Origin: Deinococcus sp. Marseille-Q6407 | Lineage (GTDB): Bacteria > Deinococcota > Deinococci > Deinococcales > Deinococcaceae | Assembly (NCBI RefSeq): GCF_946848805.1 | Contig: NZ_CAMPFU010000004.1 | Location: 248,001 to 312,000 of the forward strand | Reading direction: 5' to 3' | Length of the DNA stretch: 64,000 bases | Shown here: piece by piece, positions 9,686 to 23,912 of the stretch | How the letters are laid out: each line of letters opens with the position of its first letter | How positions within the stretch are numbered: position 1 is the stretch's first letter | Notes under the pieces: model-generated | Database searches by the model: none | What the model was told of the DNA's origin: nothing | The model's input: only the letters and a program-made list of their open reading frames with translations | Program-made: the position numbers and the translations under genes

Positions 9686-9691
9686 TACACT
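9686..9691 (+). promoter_or_regulatory. TANNNT -10 box, leaderless start
   Basis: TACACT lies 6 nt before the ATG at 9698, leaving no room for a ribosome-binding site. Confidence 0.55.
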
Positions 9692-9697
9692 GCGGCC

Positions 9698-11764
9698 ATG
9701 CACAACGCACTCCAGCTGGCACTCCGGCTGACTGCAGGCCTGCTGCTGTTCTCTCCGGCAGCGGGCGCTGAGTCACTTACGCTGACCGGCACCTGGACTT
9801 TCGGCGGGCATCAGGGCGAGGTGGCCTGGGGCACCCTGACGCCGGACGGAGGGCGCGTCTATACCCAGAGCGGCGCGCAGCTGCTGACCTGGGACGCACG
9901 GAGCGGCGAGCTGATCTCCAGCCGCGAACCGGCCGGCGGAGAGCCGCTGAACGTGCCGGCCGACGACTGGACTGTGGTCCCGGCACCGGCTGGGCAGCGG
10001 GTTCTGGTGAGCACCGGCAGCGGCGAGGGAACGCGGCTGCGGCTGCTGGACCTGAGCAGAGGACGCCTGGGCGCCGATTTTGGGCCGCTTCAAGGCGGCC
10101 AACATGCAGAGTGGACCCCGGGGCAGACCGCCGTGGTCCTGACCACTTACGAGGCGCCGCAGGTGCGCTACTGGCGGCAGGCGGACGGCGAACAGGCGCG
10201 CAGCCTGCCGCTGAAGGACCCGCCGCCCGCCGGGGCCGGCGACCTGCGCGCCGCCTTTGCCCCAGACGCCCAGACACTGTATGTGATGGGCCAGAACCTG
10301 ACCGCCTATGACCCCGGCAGCGGGAAGCCGCTGTGGCAGCTGAGTACCAGCGAGGTCAGCGGCCGCAGTGGGAGGCCGCTGAGCGCCTGGACCGGCAGCT
10401 TTCTGACGCCCGTGCTGAGCCACAATCCGGCCCGCCCGCAGCTGCTGCTGACCTCGGCCGACGGCCTGCTGCTGCTGAATACCCAGGGCACGCCCAAGCC
10501 GCTGTGGCTGGACGCCGGTCTGACCAGCCTAGCGGTGGCCGGCATCTATGGCGTGGACTGGAGCGCCGACGGCAGCCGGGTGTTCGTCTCTGCCGGAGGC
10601 TACCTGCACGAGATAGACACGGCCAGCGGCCGGACACTGGGGGTGGTGGACGGCCGGCGCCTGCTGGCCAGCACGCCGCAGCGGCTCTGGACCAGCCATT
10701 TCGACCGGATGGCCGCTTTCGACCGCCAAAGTGGGCTGGACTTGGGCCTGCTTGCAGATACGCCCCCGGCCTGGAACTCGCCGCTGGCGCTGGGCCCCCA
10801 GGGGGAACCGGCCGCCGCGCTGGTGCAGTCGGCCCAGGGGCTGGCGGTACAGGACTTTGCCAGCGGGCAGCTGCGTGCCCTGAGCGACCACTTCACCCGC
10901 GCCGCACACTTTTCGCCTGATGGCCGGCTGGTCGCCAGTGTGGGACCGGCCGGCCTGCGGGTCATGGACGCGCAGACCCGGCAGGTGCGCTGGCAGGCCG
11001 GCGCCCGCAACAGCCACGATTTCGCCTTCAGCCCCGACAGCCGCCGGCTGGCACTGGGTGAGGCAGGCGCCACCCGCCTGCTGGACACTGGCAGTGGGCA
11101 GGAGACCGCCCGGCTGAACGCCCCAGCCACCGCTCAGGCCCAGGGCGCCCGTGGGCTGAACCGCGCCCTGGCATTTAGTCCGGATGGCCGGCAGCTGCTG
11201 GTGGGCTATGAGGCGAGCGCTGCCACCGTCTGGGACCTGCAAAGCGGCACGGCAGCCCTGACGGTAGGGCGGGGCGGCCGCGGCTGGGTGCTGAGTGCCG
11301 CCTTCAGCCCGGACGGCCAGACCCTGGCCCTCGGGTACGGCGGCGGCGAGGTCCGCACCTACCGCCTGCCCGGCGGAGAACCGCTGCAGAGTTTTCAGCT
11401 GCAGGGCGCGGTGCGGGCGCTGGCCTTCGGGCCAGACGGGTCGCTGGCAGCCGGCGGCCTGGGCGGCGACCTGCGGCGCTGGGCACCTGCGGCCGGGCCA
11501 GCCAATCTCAGCCCGCAGGCCAACCTCAGCCAGCAGCTGCCCGGCGGAGTCACGGCCCTGGCCTGGGCCGGGTCCACCCTGCTGGCCGGCACTGCCGGCG
11601 GCGAGCTGCACTCCTACGCGGCCGGCAGCGCCCAGCCCGGGCCGGTCATGCAGGCCGGCGGGCTGGTGCAGTCGCTCGACTGGAACGCGGCCCGCCGGGA
11701 GCTGCTGAGCAGCGTCCGGGACAATACCCTGCGCTTTTATCACCTGGAGGAATCCCAGCCATGA
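9698..11764 (+). CDS. Secreted WD40-like beta-propeller protein A
   Basis: Protein of 688 residues with a Sec-type signal peptide (residues 1-24, cut near AAGAES). The mature part is made of repeated blades of the form AFSPDGRxLAxG, for example FSPDSRRLALG, FSPDGRQLLVG and FSPDGQTLALG. Together with WDLQSG and RLLDTGSG turns these are characteristic of WD40/quinoprotein-like propellers, with at least eight blades likely. No enzymatic motif is seen, so a binding or scaffold role outside the membrane is inferred. The start is supported by TACACT 6 nt upstream. Its TGA overlaps the ATG of the next gene (ATGA), which encodes a related propeller. Confidence 0.75.
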   Translation: MHNALQLALRLTAGLLLFSPAAGAESLTLTGTWTFGGHQGEVAWGTLTPDGGRVYTQSGAQLLTWDARSGELISSREPAGGEPLNVPADDWTVVPAPAGQRVLVSTGSGEGTRLRLLDLSRGRLGADFGPLQGGQHAEWTPGQTAVVLTTYEAPQVRYWRQADGEQARSLPLKDPPPAGAGDLRAAFAPDAQTLYVMGQNLTAYDPGSGKPLWQLSTSEVSGRSGRPLSAWTGSFLTPVLSHNPARPQLLLTSADGLLLLNTQGTPKPLWLDAGLTSLAVAGIYGVDWSADGSRVFVSAGGYLHEIDTASGRTLGVVDGRRLLASTPQRLWTSHFDRMAAFDRQSGLDLGLLADTPPAWNSPLALGPQGEPAAALVQSAQGLAVQDFASGQLRALSDHFTRAAHFSPDGRLVASVGPAGLRVMDAQTRQVRWQAGARNSHDFAFSPDSRRLALGEAGATRLLDTGSGQETARLNAPATAQAQGARGLNRALAFSPDGRQLLVGYEASAATVWDLQSGTAALTVGRGGRGWVLSAAFSPDGQTLALGYGGGEVRTYRLPGGEPLQSFQLQGAVRALAFGPDGSLAAGGLGGDLRRWAPAAGPANLSPQANLSQQLPGGVTALAWAGSTLLAGTAGGELHSYAAGSAQPGPVMQAGGLVQSLDWNAARRELLSSVRDNTLRFYHLEESQP

Positions 11765-13626
11765 GCCGTCCCCGCACTTCTGTTTTTTCTGCCTTCTCGC
11801 CGGCCCATGTTTCTCCGGCCCGTTTCTCTCTGGCCTATTTCTTTCTGGCCCTGCTGACACTCAGTGCCCCAGCCGGAGCCGTGACCCTGTCGCCACTGCC
11901 GGCCCAGACGCTCACCTTCGCGGCCGGGCGCGACGTACAGGCAGTCAGTTTCAGCGAGGACGGCCAGCAGCTGCTGACCCTTGATGAAGCCGGCTTGACC
12001 CTCTGGCAGGTCACGCCGCTGCGGCCGCTGTGGCGCAGCCACGTCCGCCTGGACTGGCGCCCGCGCAGCGCCCGCTGGAAAGCGGGGGAAATTGTGCTGC
12101 TGGGCGACGAAGGCCGCCGGGCCAGACTGGCAGCGGCAGACGGCCGGCAGCTGGGCGAGGACCGCCTGCCACTGCCGGCCGAGGTGCGCCGCGCACTGGG
12201 GCTGGCAGCGCAGGCGCCAGTCCTCCACTTCACCGCCCAGGGCATCTGGCAGCCTAACCCGCAGCAGCCCGGCCTTCCTTTTGACGTGGGCGGCGGGCAG
12301 CTGAGCGGCTTTTACGCGCAGCAGGGCCGCTGGCTGGCCGTCAAGCCGCCCGGCTACGCTCCGCTGGAAGTCTGGCAGTCCGGGCAGGCAAAATACCGGT
12401 TAGGCAGCATCTTTCCGGCGTGGGGATTCGAATCGGGAGGCGGCATTTCCGAGCAGCTGTCACTGAGCCCGGACGGCCGCTGGCTGGCCTGGAGCGCCCA
12501 GCGCCGGGTGACCCTCTGGGACCTCGGCAGCGGTGAGAAGCGGGCCGTACTGCGCCCCGATCCCTATCAGGAAAGCTCCGAGAGCTTGCAGGTCGGCTGG
12601 ACGCCTTCGGGCGACACCCTGCTGCTGTGGTCGGACCGGGCACTGTGGCGATATCAGGTGCCAGCAGCAAACGCGGGAGCGGCGGCAGATTTTGCGCTGC
12701 TGGACCGCACCGCAGCGCCGCGGGACGCCCTAATCCGGACCGTCGCCAGCAATGGCGCCCTGGTCAGCGGGGCACAGTCGCTGCTGCTGAGCCGGCCCGG
12801 CCAGACTCCAGCTGAAGGGACTACCGCTGCCGAGGTCATTGGCCCGGTGCCGCAGCAGGTCTTTTTCAGCGACGACGGCACCCGGACGCTGGTGCTGTCC
12901 CCGCCGGCGCTGTGGGTGTTTGGCACGGGGGCGGCGGGAAAGCCGCTGGCGCTGCGTCTGCCCGCTTTTGCCGAGGGCAGCTGGCTGACCCTGGACAGCG
13001 CAGACCGGCTGACGATCTACGGCCGCGACCTCTCGCAGACCCCCGGTCAGGAGCCGGGGCTGGCCGCCAGCGTCTGGCAGGCCGATCTGCGCGGGCTCAC
13101 GCTCGGGCAGCTGATCCCGCTGCGGCGCTTGCAGGTGGACCCGCGCCTCAACTGCCCCGGCGGCGCCGCGCCGGCAGGCCAGTGGCTGACCCCGGTGCTG
13201 CGTGACGTGCGCCTCTGCCAGCAGGAGCGGCAGCTGAGCGGCCTGCGGGGAACCCAGGCCGTCTGGACACTGGAGCTGCCGGACGTGGCCCAGGCCCTGG
13301 TGACGCCGGACGGGCAGTGGTTTGCGCCTCAGCTCACCAGCAGCCGGGGCCAGCTGAGCGTGTACCGCAGCGACACCGGGCAGCGGGCCGGGCAGCTCGC
13401 CCTGCCCACGCTGCCACCTGACACCTTCTGGAACCCGGAACTGCGGGTGGATGCCCAGGGCCGCTGGGCCGCCGTACACGCCGGCCGGCAGTGGTACCTG
13501 GCCGACCTGCGCCGCGGCAGCGTGCAGAACGTCCCGCAGCTGGAAGGCGCTGTGGACGTGGCCTTTGTGGGAGACAGGCTGGCCGCTACCCTAGCCGACC
13601 GGGTGGTGTGGCTGGCGCTGCAGTAA
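11761..13626 (+). CDS. Secreted WD40-like beta-propeller protein B
   Basis: Protein of 621 residues, coupled to the previous gene by an ATGA overlap. A hydrophobic signal segment (SLAYFFLALLTLSAPAGA) ends near residue 40. The rest is propeller-like with blades such as LSPDGRWLAWSAQRRVTLWDLGSG and VSFSEDGQQLLTLDEAG. It is more diverged than its partner and carries few Asp-His tetrads. It has two Cys in the last third (CPGGAAPAG and RDVRLCQQ), possibly a disulfide in the cell envelope. The two proteins may form a pair, given the coupling, but no partner enzyme is adjacent. Confidence 0.7.
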   Translation: MSRPRTSVFSAFSPAHVSPARFSLAYFFLALLTLSAPAGAVTLSPLPAQTLTFAAGRDVQAVSFSEDGQQLLTLDEAGLTLWQVTPLRPLWRSHVRLDWRPRSARWKAGEIVLLGDEGRRARLAAADGRQLGEDRLPLPAEVRRALGLAAQAPVLHFTAQGIWQPNPQQPGLPFDVGGGQLSGFYAQQGRWLAVKPPGYAPLEVWQSGQAKYRLGSIFPAWGFESGGGISEQLSLSPDGRWLAWSAQRRVTLWDLGSGEKRAVLRPDPYQESSESLQVGWTPSGDTLLLWSDRALWRYQVPAANAGAAADFALLDRTAAPRDALIRTVASNGALVSGAQSLLLSRPGQTPAEGTTAAEVIGPVPQQVFFSDDGTRTLVLSPPALWVFGTGAAGKPLALRLPAFAEGSWLTLDSADRLTIYGRDLSQTPGQEPGLAASVWQADLRGLTLGQLIPLRRLQVDPRLNCPGGAAPAGQWLTPVLRDVRLCQQERQLSGLRGTQAVWTLELPDVAQALVTPDGQWFAPQLTSSRGQLSVYRSDTGQRAGQLALPTLPPDTFWNPELRVDAQGRWAAVHAGRQWYLADLRRGSVQNVPQLEGAVDVAFVGDRLAATLADRVVWLALQ

Positions 13627-13706
13627 CGCCGGTAAGGAAGAGAAAAGTTCGGGGCCAGGCACCTTGCCAGTCGGCGGTGTCCGGCCCCAGCACTCCGGCG
13701 ACGACC

Positions 13707-14054
13707 TCAGCTCAGCGGTTCTTCCGAAGGCAGCAGCACGACTTCCACGTTACCGCGCACGGCGTTGCTGTAGGGGCAGACCGTGTGGGCGGTTTCCATC
13801 AGGGACCGCAGCTGCTCGGCAGGCAGTCCCGGCACGTATACCCGCACCCACACGCTCAGCACGTAGCGCTGGTCGGGGATAGCCTTCAGGGTCACGTCCG
13901 CCGTGGCCTGCGCCGCACCCCGCAGGCGCACGCCCTCTACCCGAAGCTGCTGGCAGTGCAGGCCTGCTTCCGCGAAGGCGCTGCCGCTGCTGCCCGAAGA
14001 AGCCCAGCAACTGCGGCAGCTGGCGCGGGCTTTTGGAAGTCCGGACCCGGCCAC
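13707..14054 (-). pseudogene. Ohr/OsmC peroxidase remnant
   Basis: The last 70 or so residues match the C-terminal half of organic hydroperoxide resistance proteins: VRVYVPGLPAEQL then AHTVCPYSNAVRGNVEVVL, with the second redox Cys in VCPYSN. The expected N-terminal half, with the first catalytic Cys (AACF) and the GG-x-GTNPE motif, is absent, and only 56 bp separate this frame from the upstream gene. What precedes residue 45 looks unrelated. Ohr enzymes need both cysteines, so this is probably an inactive remnant of a deletion. A GTG at 14054 could start a short protein. Confidence 0.6.
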
Positions 14055-14110
14055 CGATGAAACGCCGAGAGTAGAGCCAGACGCGGGCTGAGCGGCCGCC
14101 CGGCCCGCGC

Positions 14111-15202
14111 TCAGTCACGGCTGATGATATGCACGTCCACCCCCTGCGTTTCCCGCAGCACATACTTGATGATGTCGCCGCTGAGAAACTCGGCCCAGCG
14201 TGAGCGGCTGGTTTCACCCATCACAATCTGGGTGGCGTGGACCCGGTTCACGTAGGCGACCAGCGCCGCGCCGACGCCCGTTTCCTGCCCCAGTATGCTG
14301 AATTTCCCGCCTAGGGCTTCGGTGATTTCGCGGCAGGTGTCCAGCATCCGCGAGGCCTGCGGGCTCAGCCGCTGCGGGCGCACTGTCACCACATGCTGCT
14401 GGCCGCGCAGCCGCTCGGCCAGCAGACCCCTGCGCCGGATCAGCCGGGCCGCCGTGTCCTCGGCTGACATCGCCACCACCACCACCTCGTGCGCGGCCGG
14501 CTGGCCGTCGGGCACTTCCAGCTCCACCACCTGCGCCACCCGCCGCAGCGCGATCTCACGCAGCGCGGTCAGGTTGGGCAGCGTGAAAAAGTTGCCCAGC
14601 GCCTGATCCACCTTGTCCGGTGCGTAGATTTTCCCGGCCCTGAGACGCTCGCGCAGGTCCTCGGGCGGCAGGTCGATCAGGATCAGTTCGTCTGCATTTT
14701 GCAGCACGAAATCCGGCACCCGCTCGCGCACCCGCACCCCGGTGAGCCGCGCCACCGTGTTGTTCAGCGATTCGAGGTGCTGCACGTTCATGGTGGACAG
14801 CACGTCGATGCCGGCGCCGCGCAGCGCTTCCACGTCCTGCCAGCGTTTTTCAAAGCGGCTGCCGGGAGCGTTGGTGTGGGCCAGTTCGTCTATCAGGACC
14901 GTGCTGGGATGACGCTGGATCAGACCGTCCACATCCAGCTCGCTGAGGGTCACGCTGCCGCGCCGCAGTTCCCGCGGAGGAAAAACCGGCAGGCCCCGGG
15001 CCGCCTGCTCGGTCTCCGGCCGGCCGTGGGTTTCCAGCACCCCGATCAGGGCGTCCTCGCCGCGTTCCAGGCGGTCGCGCAGCTCGTTCAGGGCGCGGTA
15101 GGTCTTGCCCACGCCCGCCGCCATACCGATAAAGATGCGGTGGGTGCCACGCTGGGGCCGCACAGAACTACGCGGCAGGGTCAGCCGGACCGGTTCAGAC
15201 AC
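14111..15202 (-). CDS. kdpD: Stand-alone KdpD N-terminal sensor module
   Basis: Protein of 363 residues (GTG start) that matches only the cytoplasmic N-terminal half of the KdpD sensor. The KdpD domain has a Walker A GMAAGVGKT (26-34), then VLIDELAHTNAPGS and STMNVQHLESLND-like sequence. The motif FFTLPNLTALREIALRR leads into a universal-stress-protein-like domain with MGETSRSRWAEFLSGD. It has no membrane segments, HisKA or HATPase. The kdp structural genes lie upstream on the same strand, separated by three envelope genes. The 4-TM kinase at 23965 has the complementary half of KdpD. I infer a split KdpD in which this soluble part senses K+ or a nucleotide signal and docks on the kinase. Confidence 0.85.
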   Translation of the reverse strand: MSEPVRLTLPRSSVRPQRGTHRIFIGMAAGVGKTYRALNELRDRLERGEDALIGVLETHGRPETEQAARGLPVFPPRELRRGSVTLSELDVDGLIQRHPSTVLIDELAHTNAPGSRFEKRWQDVEALRGAGIDVLSTMNVQHLESLNNTVARLTGVRVRERVPDFVLQNADELILIDLPPEDLRERLRAGKIYAPDKVDQALGNFFTLPNLTALREIALRRVAQVVELEVPDGQPAAHEVVVVAMSAEDTAARLIRRRGLLAERLRGQQHVVTVRPQRLSPQASRMLDTCREITEALGGKFSILGQETGVGAALVAYVNRVHATQIVMGETSRSRWAEFLSGDIIKYVLRETQGVDVHIISRD

Positions 15203-15247
15203 GGGCGCCGCCTCCCGGCCCGGCGCGGCGTTCAGCGCTGGCCGGGG

Positions 15248-16570
<1,323 letters not shown>

Positions 16571-16573
16571 TCG

Positions 16574-17614
16574 TCACTGCCCCTTGCCGTTGGCCCAGGC
16601 CAGATTGGCCTGCATGCCGGCCGGGGTATGACCCTCGGCCGCGTAGAGAGCGGCGGCCTGACGGTACTGCTGCCGGGCCTGATCCAACTGGCCTTCCTTG
16701 CGCAGCACGGTGCCCAGCACGCTGGCGGCCAGTGCGTTGCGCGGTTCTTCTTTCAGGGCCTGCCGCAGCCACCGTTCGCTGGTCTTCAGCCCGGCGGGGG
16801 TGGCCCGGCCGCCGGTGCCCAGCACGCCGCCGCTGGCCCGCTCGCCGCGGTAGTAGCTGAACTGCGAGCGCACATAGTTCATGCTCAGGAAGCTCAGGTG
16901 CGCGGGCTTGCCGGCTCCGGCCCCGCCCACCTGCCGGTAACTGGTGATCAGGCCCTGTGGCCCGAACTGGGGCGCCAGAAAGCGGTAATCACCATCGGCC
17001 CAGCCCAGAATGCCCTGGTGTGAGGCGAACGGCTGCGGCTCGCTGGCATCCACCTGCAGGTCGCCAGCGCCAATGGGCAGCCGCAGCACGCTGGTGACAT
17101 GGCCCAGGTTGCTCTCCTGGCCGCTCATGCTTTTCCAGACCATCACCAGACCGGCGTCCAGGCCGGCTTTTTGCAGCAGCCCGGTAATGATGGTGCTTTG
17201 CAGCAGGCACTGGCGCTCGCCAGTCTTCACGATGCTGGCGAACTCGAAGCCGCGTTCCAGGCTGAATTTCGGCACCACTTTCTTGATGAATTTGTGCGCC
17301 CAGGCGGCGGTGTCACGGGCCAGCGCATCCTTCTCGGCCGGGGACTTGGCAGCCTGTAGCTGTGCCTTTCGCCGGGCCAGCGCCTGATCCAGGGTCTGGC
17401 CGCCCGCCAGAGGCACGCCGCCGCGCAAGTAGGCGTCGGCCAGCCAGCTCTGGAAATGGCCCGGCATCCCGGCCAGGCGGTACGAGTCGTCGGCCAGGGC
17501 CTGGAAGTTCTTGCCGCCGTAGCTCAGGTCGGCCGGCGTAGCGGCCGCCGCGCAGGCCAGCGGCGTCAGCATCAGAGTGGTGGCAAGCACAGCACTGAAT
17601 TTTCTTTTGAACAT
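16574..17614 (-). CDS. Exported transglutaminase-like protein with TPR tail
   Basis: Protein of 346 residues. A signal peptide (1-25) is followed by a region with GERQCLLQSTIITGLLQKAGLDAGLVMVW, then NLGHVTSVLRL and LQVDASEP. This gives Cys136, His172 and Asp189 in the order and spacing of the transglutaminase/protease-like catalytic triad. The last 70 residues are a TPR-like repeat (WLRQALKEEPRNALAASVLGTVLRKEGQLDQARQQYRQAAALY). The start at 17614 has AAGAGGAG 6 nt upstream. The triad assignment is my inference from motifs. It lies between an acyltransferase-like membrane protein and a polysaccharide deacetylase, so an envelope-modifying role is likely. Confidence 0.6.
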   Translation of the reverse strand: MFKRKFSAVLATTLMLTPLACAAAATPADLSYGGKNFQALADDSYRLAGMPGHFQSWLADAYLRGGVPLAGGQTLDQALARRKAQLQAAKSPAEKDALARDTAAWAHKFIKKVVPKFSLERGFEFASIVKTGERQCLLQSTIITGLLQKAGLDAGLVMVWKSMSGQESNLGHVTSVLRLPIGAGDLQVDASEPQPFASHQGILGWADGDYRFLAPQFGPQGLITSYRQVGGAGAGKPAHLSFLSMNYVRSQFSYYRGERASGGVLGTGGRATPAGLKTSERWLRQALKEEPRNALAASVLGTVLRKEGQLDQARQQYRQAAALYAAEGHTPAGMQANLAWANGKGQ

Positions 17615-17694
17615 TTTTGGCTCCTCTTCTGAGAATGAACGGGAACGAAGGCGGCCGGGTGAGAGTGGAAGCGGCACAGAGGCACGAAGCCGAG

Positions 17695-18870
<1,176 letters not shown>

Positions 18871-18985
18871 GTCTTTACCCCTTTGCGCCGCTGTTCGCCT
18901 GCTTGCCACTGCACCCTAGAGAGCGAAGATCAAAGGACGGTGAAACGGCTGGCAAGGCAGCCCATCGGCCGCAGCGCTGCCTTGC

Positions 18986-19621
18986 CTAGTCAGCCGGCTG
19001 AGCTTCCGGGCCGGTCGGCTGCCCGTCCAGGCTCAGATTCACCGCCAGCACGTTCACGCGCGGCTCACCCAGCAGGCCCAGGTCACGGCCCTTCAGGTGG
19101 GCGCGAATCACTTTTTCCACCTCGGCAGGCTGCACGCCCCGCGCCTGAGCGATGCGGCTGACCTGCAGCAGCGCCGTTGCCAGCGTCACGTCAGGGTCCA
19201 GGCCGCTGGCCGAGGCGGTCACGGCATCTACAGGCACCGGCACGTCCGCGCCCAGGCCGTTTTCCTGGCGGAAGGCAGTGATGCGCCCTTGCACCGCGTC
19301 CCGCAGTTTGGCATTGGTGGGGCCCCAGTTGCTGGCGCCGGAGTTCTCGGCGTTGTAGGGCTGGGGGCCGCTGCCGTCGGTCTTGTTGGTCATGGAGGGG
19401 CGACCGTGCAGGTAACGCGGCGAGGTGAAGTTCTGGCCCAGGACCGCCGAGCCGACCACCTGGCCGCCCCGCGTCACCAGGCTGCCGCCCGTCTGATTCG
19501 GAAACGCGGCGCCCGCGACCAGGGTGGTCAGCAGCGCACTGAGCAGCAGCCGGGGCAGCGGCGTGGGGCGCTCGGCGGGGAGGGAGGCAGAGTCCTGAAG
19601 GTGGGCATTGGGGGTGGTCAT
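18986..19621 (-). CDS. kdpC: KdpC, potassium-transporting ATPase subunit
   Basis: Protein of 211 residues with a single N-terminal membrane segment ([17 protein letters not shown]). The conserved KdpC body has [71 protein letters not shown] and the C-terminal [16 protein letters not shown]. KdpC stabilises the KdpFABC complex and aids ATP binding. It follows kdpA after an intergenic repeat that could adjust expression between the subunits. Confidence 0.95.
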   Translation of the reverse strand: MTTPNAHLQDSASLPAERPTPLPRLLLSALLTTLVAGAAFPNQTGGSLVTRGGQVVGSAVLGQNFTSPRYLHGRPSMTNKTDGSGPQPYNAENSGASNWGPTNAKLRDAVQGRITAFRQENGLGADVPVPVDAVTASASGLDPDVTLATALLQVSRIAQARGVQPAEVEKVIRAHLKGRDLGLLGEPRVNVLAVNLSLDGQPTGPEAQPAD

Positions 19622-19672
19622 TTTGGTTCCTCCTTGAACGTGGTTTTATCGGTGGGGTTGGGCGGTCACAGA

Positions 19673-19750
19673 CCCCTCACCCCTTGCTTTGCAAGGCCCT
19701 CTCCCCTGGGGAGAGGGAGGGAGCCGTGCCAGCGGCGGAAGGGTGAGGGG
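19673..19750. repeat. REP-like nested inverted repeat between kdpA and kdpC
   Basis: The outer arms CCCCTCACCC (from 19673) and GGGTGAGGGG (19741-19750) enclose a small CTTGC/GCAAG hairpin and the near-palindrome CCCTCTCCCCTGGGGAGAGGG. The whole could fold into a cruciform-like stem. Similar CCCTCACCC/CCCTCTCCC modules recur as dispersed intergenic repeats in many bacteria. Only this copy is seen in the window. Confidence 0.7.
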
Positions 19751-21457
19751 TTATTTCAGCACCACGCCCCGCAGCATCTGGAGGTGGTCGGCGACCGGCC
19801 CCAGCGTCAGCGCGGGCAGGAAAGTCAGCGCGCCCACGATCAGGATCACGAACACGGTCAGAGCGCCGAACAGCGCGGTGTCGGTGGGCAGGGTGCCGGA
19901 GCCGGTCGGCACGCGCCGTTTGACCGCCAGCATCCCCGCGACCGCCAGCATCGGCAGCAGCATCAGGTAGCGGCCCATCAACATGCTCAGGCCGATGGTG
20001 AGGTTGTAAAAGAGGGTGTTGGCGCTCAGGCCGGCAAAGGCGCTGCCGTTGTTAGCGGTGCCGAACGTGTAGGCGTACAGAATTTCGGAAAAGCCGTGCG
20101 GGCCGGGGTTGTTCAGCGAACCCAGGGCGCCGGGCAGCACCACGGCCAGCGCGCTGAAGCCCAGGATGCTCAGCGGGTGGGCGAGAACCGCCAGCATGGT
20201 CAGCTTGACTTCCTTCGCCTCAATCTTCTTGCCCAGGAATTCCGGCGTGCGGCCCACCATCAGCCCGGCGATAAACACGCCCAGCACCAGGTACTGCACG
20301 AAGTTGATAAAGCCCACGCCCTTGCCGCCGAAGACGTTGTTGAGCATCATCTGCAGCATCGGCACGAAACCGCCCATGCCGGTGAACGAGTCGTGCATGG
20401 CGTCCACGCTGCCGGTGGTCGCGGCGGTGGTCGTGGTGGCGAACAGCGAGGTCTGCGCGATGCCGAAGCGCACCTCCTTGCCTTCCATGTTGCCGCCCGC
20501 CTGGGTCGCCGTGATGGCCTGCTCCGCGCCTAAGCCGCTCAGGATGGGGTTACCGGCCTGCTCGAAGCCGAAGATCAGGGCCAGGAAGCCCACGAACATC
20601 ACCAGCATCCCGCCGAAGATGACCCAGCCCTGTTTCAGGTTGCCCAGCATCCGCCCGAACACATAGGTCAGCGCCGAGGGCAGCAGCAGCATGGAGAGGA
20701 TGTGCAGCGCGTTGGTGAGCGGGGTGGGGTTCTCGAAGGGATGCGCGGCGTTCATGGAGAAAAAGCCCCCGCCGTTGGTGCCGATGTGTTTGATGCTTTC
20801 CAGACTGGCGACCGGCCCCAGGGCGATGCGCTGGGCCGCGCCTTCCAGCGTGGTGGCCGTCGCGTAGGCGTTCAAGGTCTGCGGCATCCCCTGCCACACG
20901 AACACCAGCGCCAACACGAAGCAGACGGGCAGCAGCACCCGGTAAATCAGCCGGGTCACGTCCACCCAGAAGTTGCCCAGGTTGGCGCCGTCGCGCCCCG
21001 CCAGCCCGCGCATAAAGGCCAGCGCCGCCGCAAAGCCGGTGGCCGCCGAGGTGAACATGAAGGTCGTGATGACCGCCATCTGCGAAAAGTACGACAGGCT
21101 CTGCTCGCCGCTGTAGGCCTGCCAGTTGGTGTTGGTCATGAAGCTGACCACGGTGTTCGAGGCGAGGTCGGGCGACTGCGCGGCCAGGCCCGCCGGGTTC
21201 CAGGGCAGCAGCCCTTGCAGCCGCAGCAGCAGGTAAGCCAGCAGCAGCATGACCAGGTTGGACACCACGATGGCGAGGCCGTAGCGCTTCCAGTCCATCC
21301 GTTCGCGGGGATTGACGCCGATGACGCGGTAGGTGAGCCGCTCCAGGGCGGTGTCTTTGTGTCCACTGGCCAAGCTGTACAGCCAGTTGCCGACGGGAAC
21401 GACCAGCGCCGCCATTACGGCGAGCAGCACCACGAATTGCACGAGAGATGCGGGCAT
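19751..21457 (-). CDS. kdpA: KdpA, potassium channel-like subunit
   Basis: Protein of 568 residues with about 10 membrane segments and the pseudo-four-fold K+ filter loops: [33 protein letters not shown] and [17 protein letters not shown]. This is the K+-translocating subunit of the high-affinity Kdp pump. It starts 3 nt after the kdpF stop region (ATG at 21457). Length is normal for the family (about 557-570). Confidence 0.97.
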   Translation of the reverse strand: MPASLVQFVVLLAVMAALVVPVGNWLYSLASGHKDTALERLTYRVIGVNPRERMDWKRYGLAIVVSNLVMLLLAYLLLRLQGLLPWNPAGLAAQSPDLASNTVVSFMTNTNWQAYSGEQSLSYFSQMAVITTFMFTSAATGFAAALAFMRGLAGRDGANLGNFWVDVTRLIYRVLLPVCFVLALVFVWQGMPQTLNAYATATTLEGAAQRIALGPVASLESIKHIGTNGGGFFSMNAAHPFENPTPLTNALHILSMLLLPSALTYVFGRMLGNLKQGWVIFGGMLVMFVGFLALIFGFEQAGNPILSGLGAEQAITATQAGGNMEGKEVRFGIAQTSLFATTTTAATTGSVDAMHDSFTGMGGFVPMLQMMLNNVFGGKGVGFINFVQYLVLGVFIAGLMVGRTPEFLGKKIEAKEVKLTMLAVLAHPLSILGFSALAVVLPGALGSLNNPGPHGFSEILYAYTFGTANNGSAFAGLSANTLFYNLTIGLSMLMGRYLMLLPMLAVAGMLAVKRRVPTGSGTLPTDTALFGALTVFVILIVGALTFLPALTLGPVADHLQMLRGVVLK

Positions 21458-21460
21458 GGT

Positions 21461-21541
21461 TTAAAAGTCCTCCGGATGCAGCAGCGAGTACAGCAGGTAG
21501 ACGAACAGGGCCAGCGAAATCAGGGCGAGGGCGAGAATCAT
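21461..21541 (-). CDS. kdpF: KdpF small membrane subunit
   Basis: A 26-residue single-span peptide, MILALALISLALFVYLLYSL followed by LHPEDF. The layout of one hydrophobic span then a short L-x-P-E-x-F tail is the KdpF signature. GGAGG stands 5 nt before the ATG. It sits immediately before kdpA, as in other kdp operons, where it stabilises the complex. Confidence 0.9.
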   Translation of the reverse strand: MILALALISLALFVYLLYSLLHPEDF

Positions 21542-21674
21542 AAAACCTCCATTGGAAAGGGTTCCCCGAACGCTTGCCAACCGAGCGGACGCGAGAAGGA
21601 GCCGGCCGGGGTTGCTTGGAACGGAGCAGCAGACGGCGCTTTTCCGGCTGATGTGGAGTGGAGAGCAGGCCCGG

Positions 21675-21755
21675 TCATAATTTGTCCATGCCTTTCAGGT
21701 AGGCGGCGCACAGGGCGAAAAAGACGACGAGCAGCAAGGGAAGGAGAATGTCCAT
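21675..21755 (-). CDS. 26-residue membrane peptide between kdpB and kdpF
   Basis: ATG at 21755 and TGA at 21677-21675 encode MDILLPLLLVVFFALCAAYL then KGMDKL. It is one hydrophobic span with a basic C-terminal end, preceded by AAAGGA about 9 nt upstream. It is distinct from KdpF, which follows 130 bp later. Comparable short single-span reading frames near kdp genes exist in other phyla as far as I recall, but I know of no assigned function. A second small Kdp-associated subunit or regulator is a reasonable inference. Confidence 0.6.
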   Translation of the reverse strand: MDILLPLLLVVFFALCAAYLKGMDKL

Positions 21756-21802
21756 AGGTTTTTTCCTTTGGCAAGGCACAGGAGCGGGGAGGCGCGGGGG
21801 CC

Positions 21803-23827
<2,025 letters not shown>

Positions 23828-23912
23828 GGCACCCACCGGAAAGAGAAACTCTGCATGCCCCGTACTGTGCGCCGGCTTCCCAGGGCGGCACACTGGCCGG
23901 CTGGCGGCCCCG

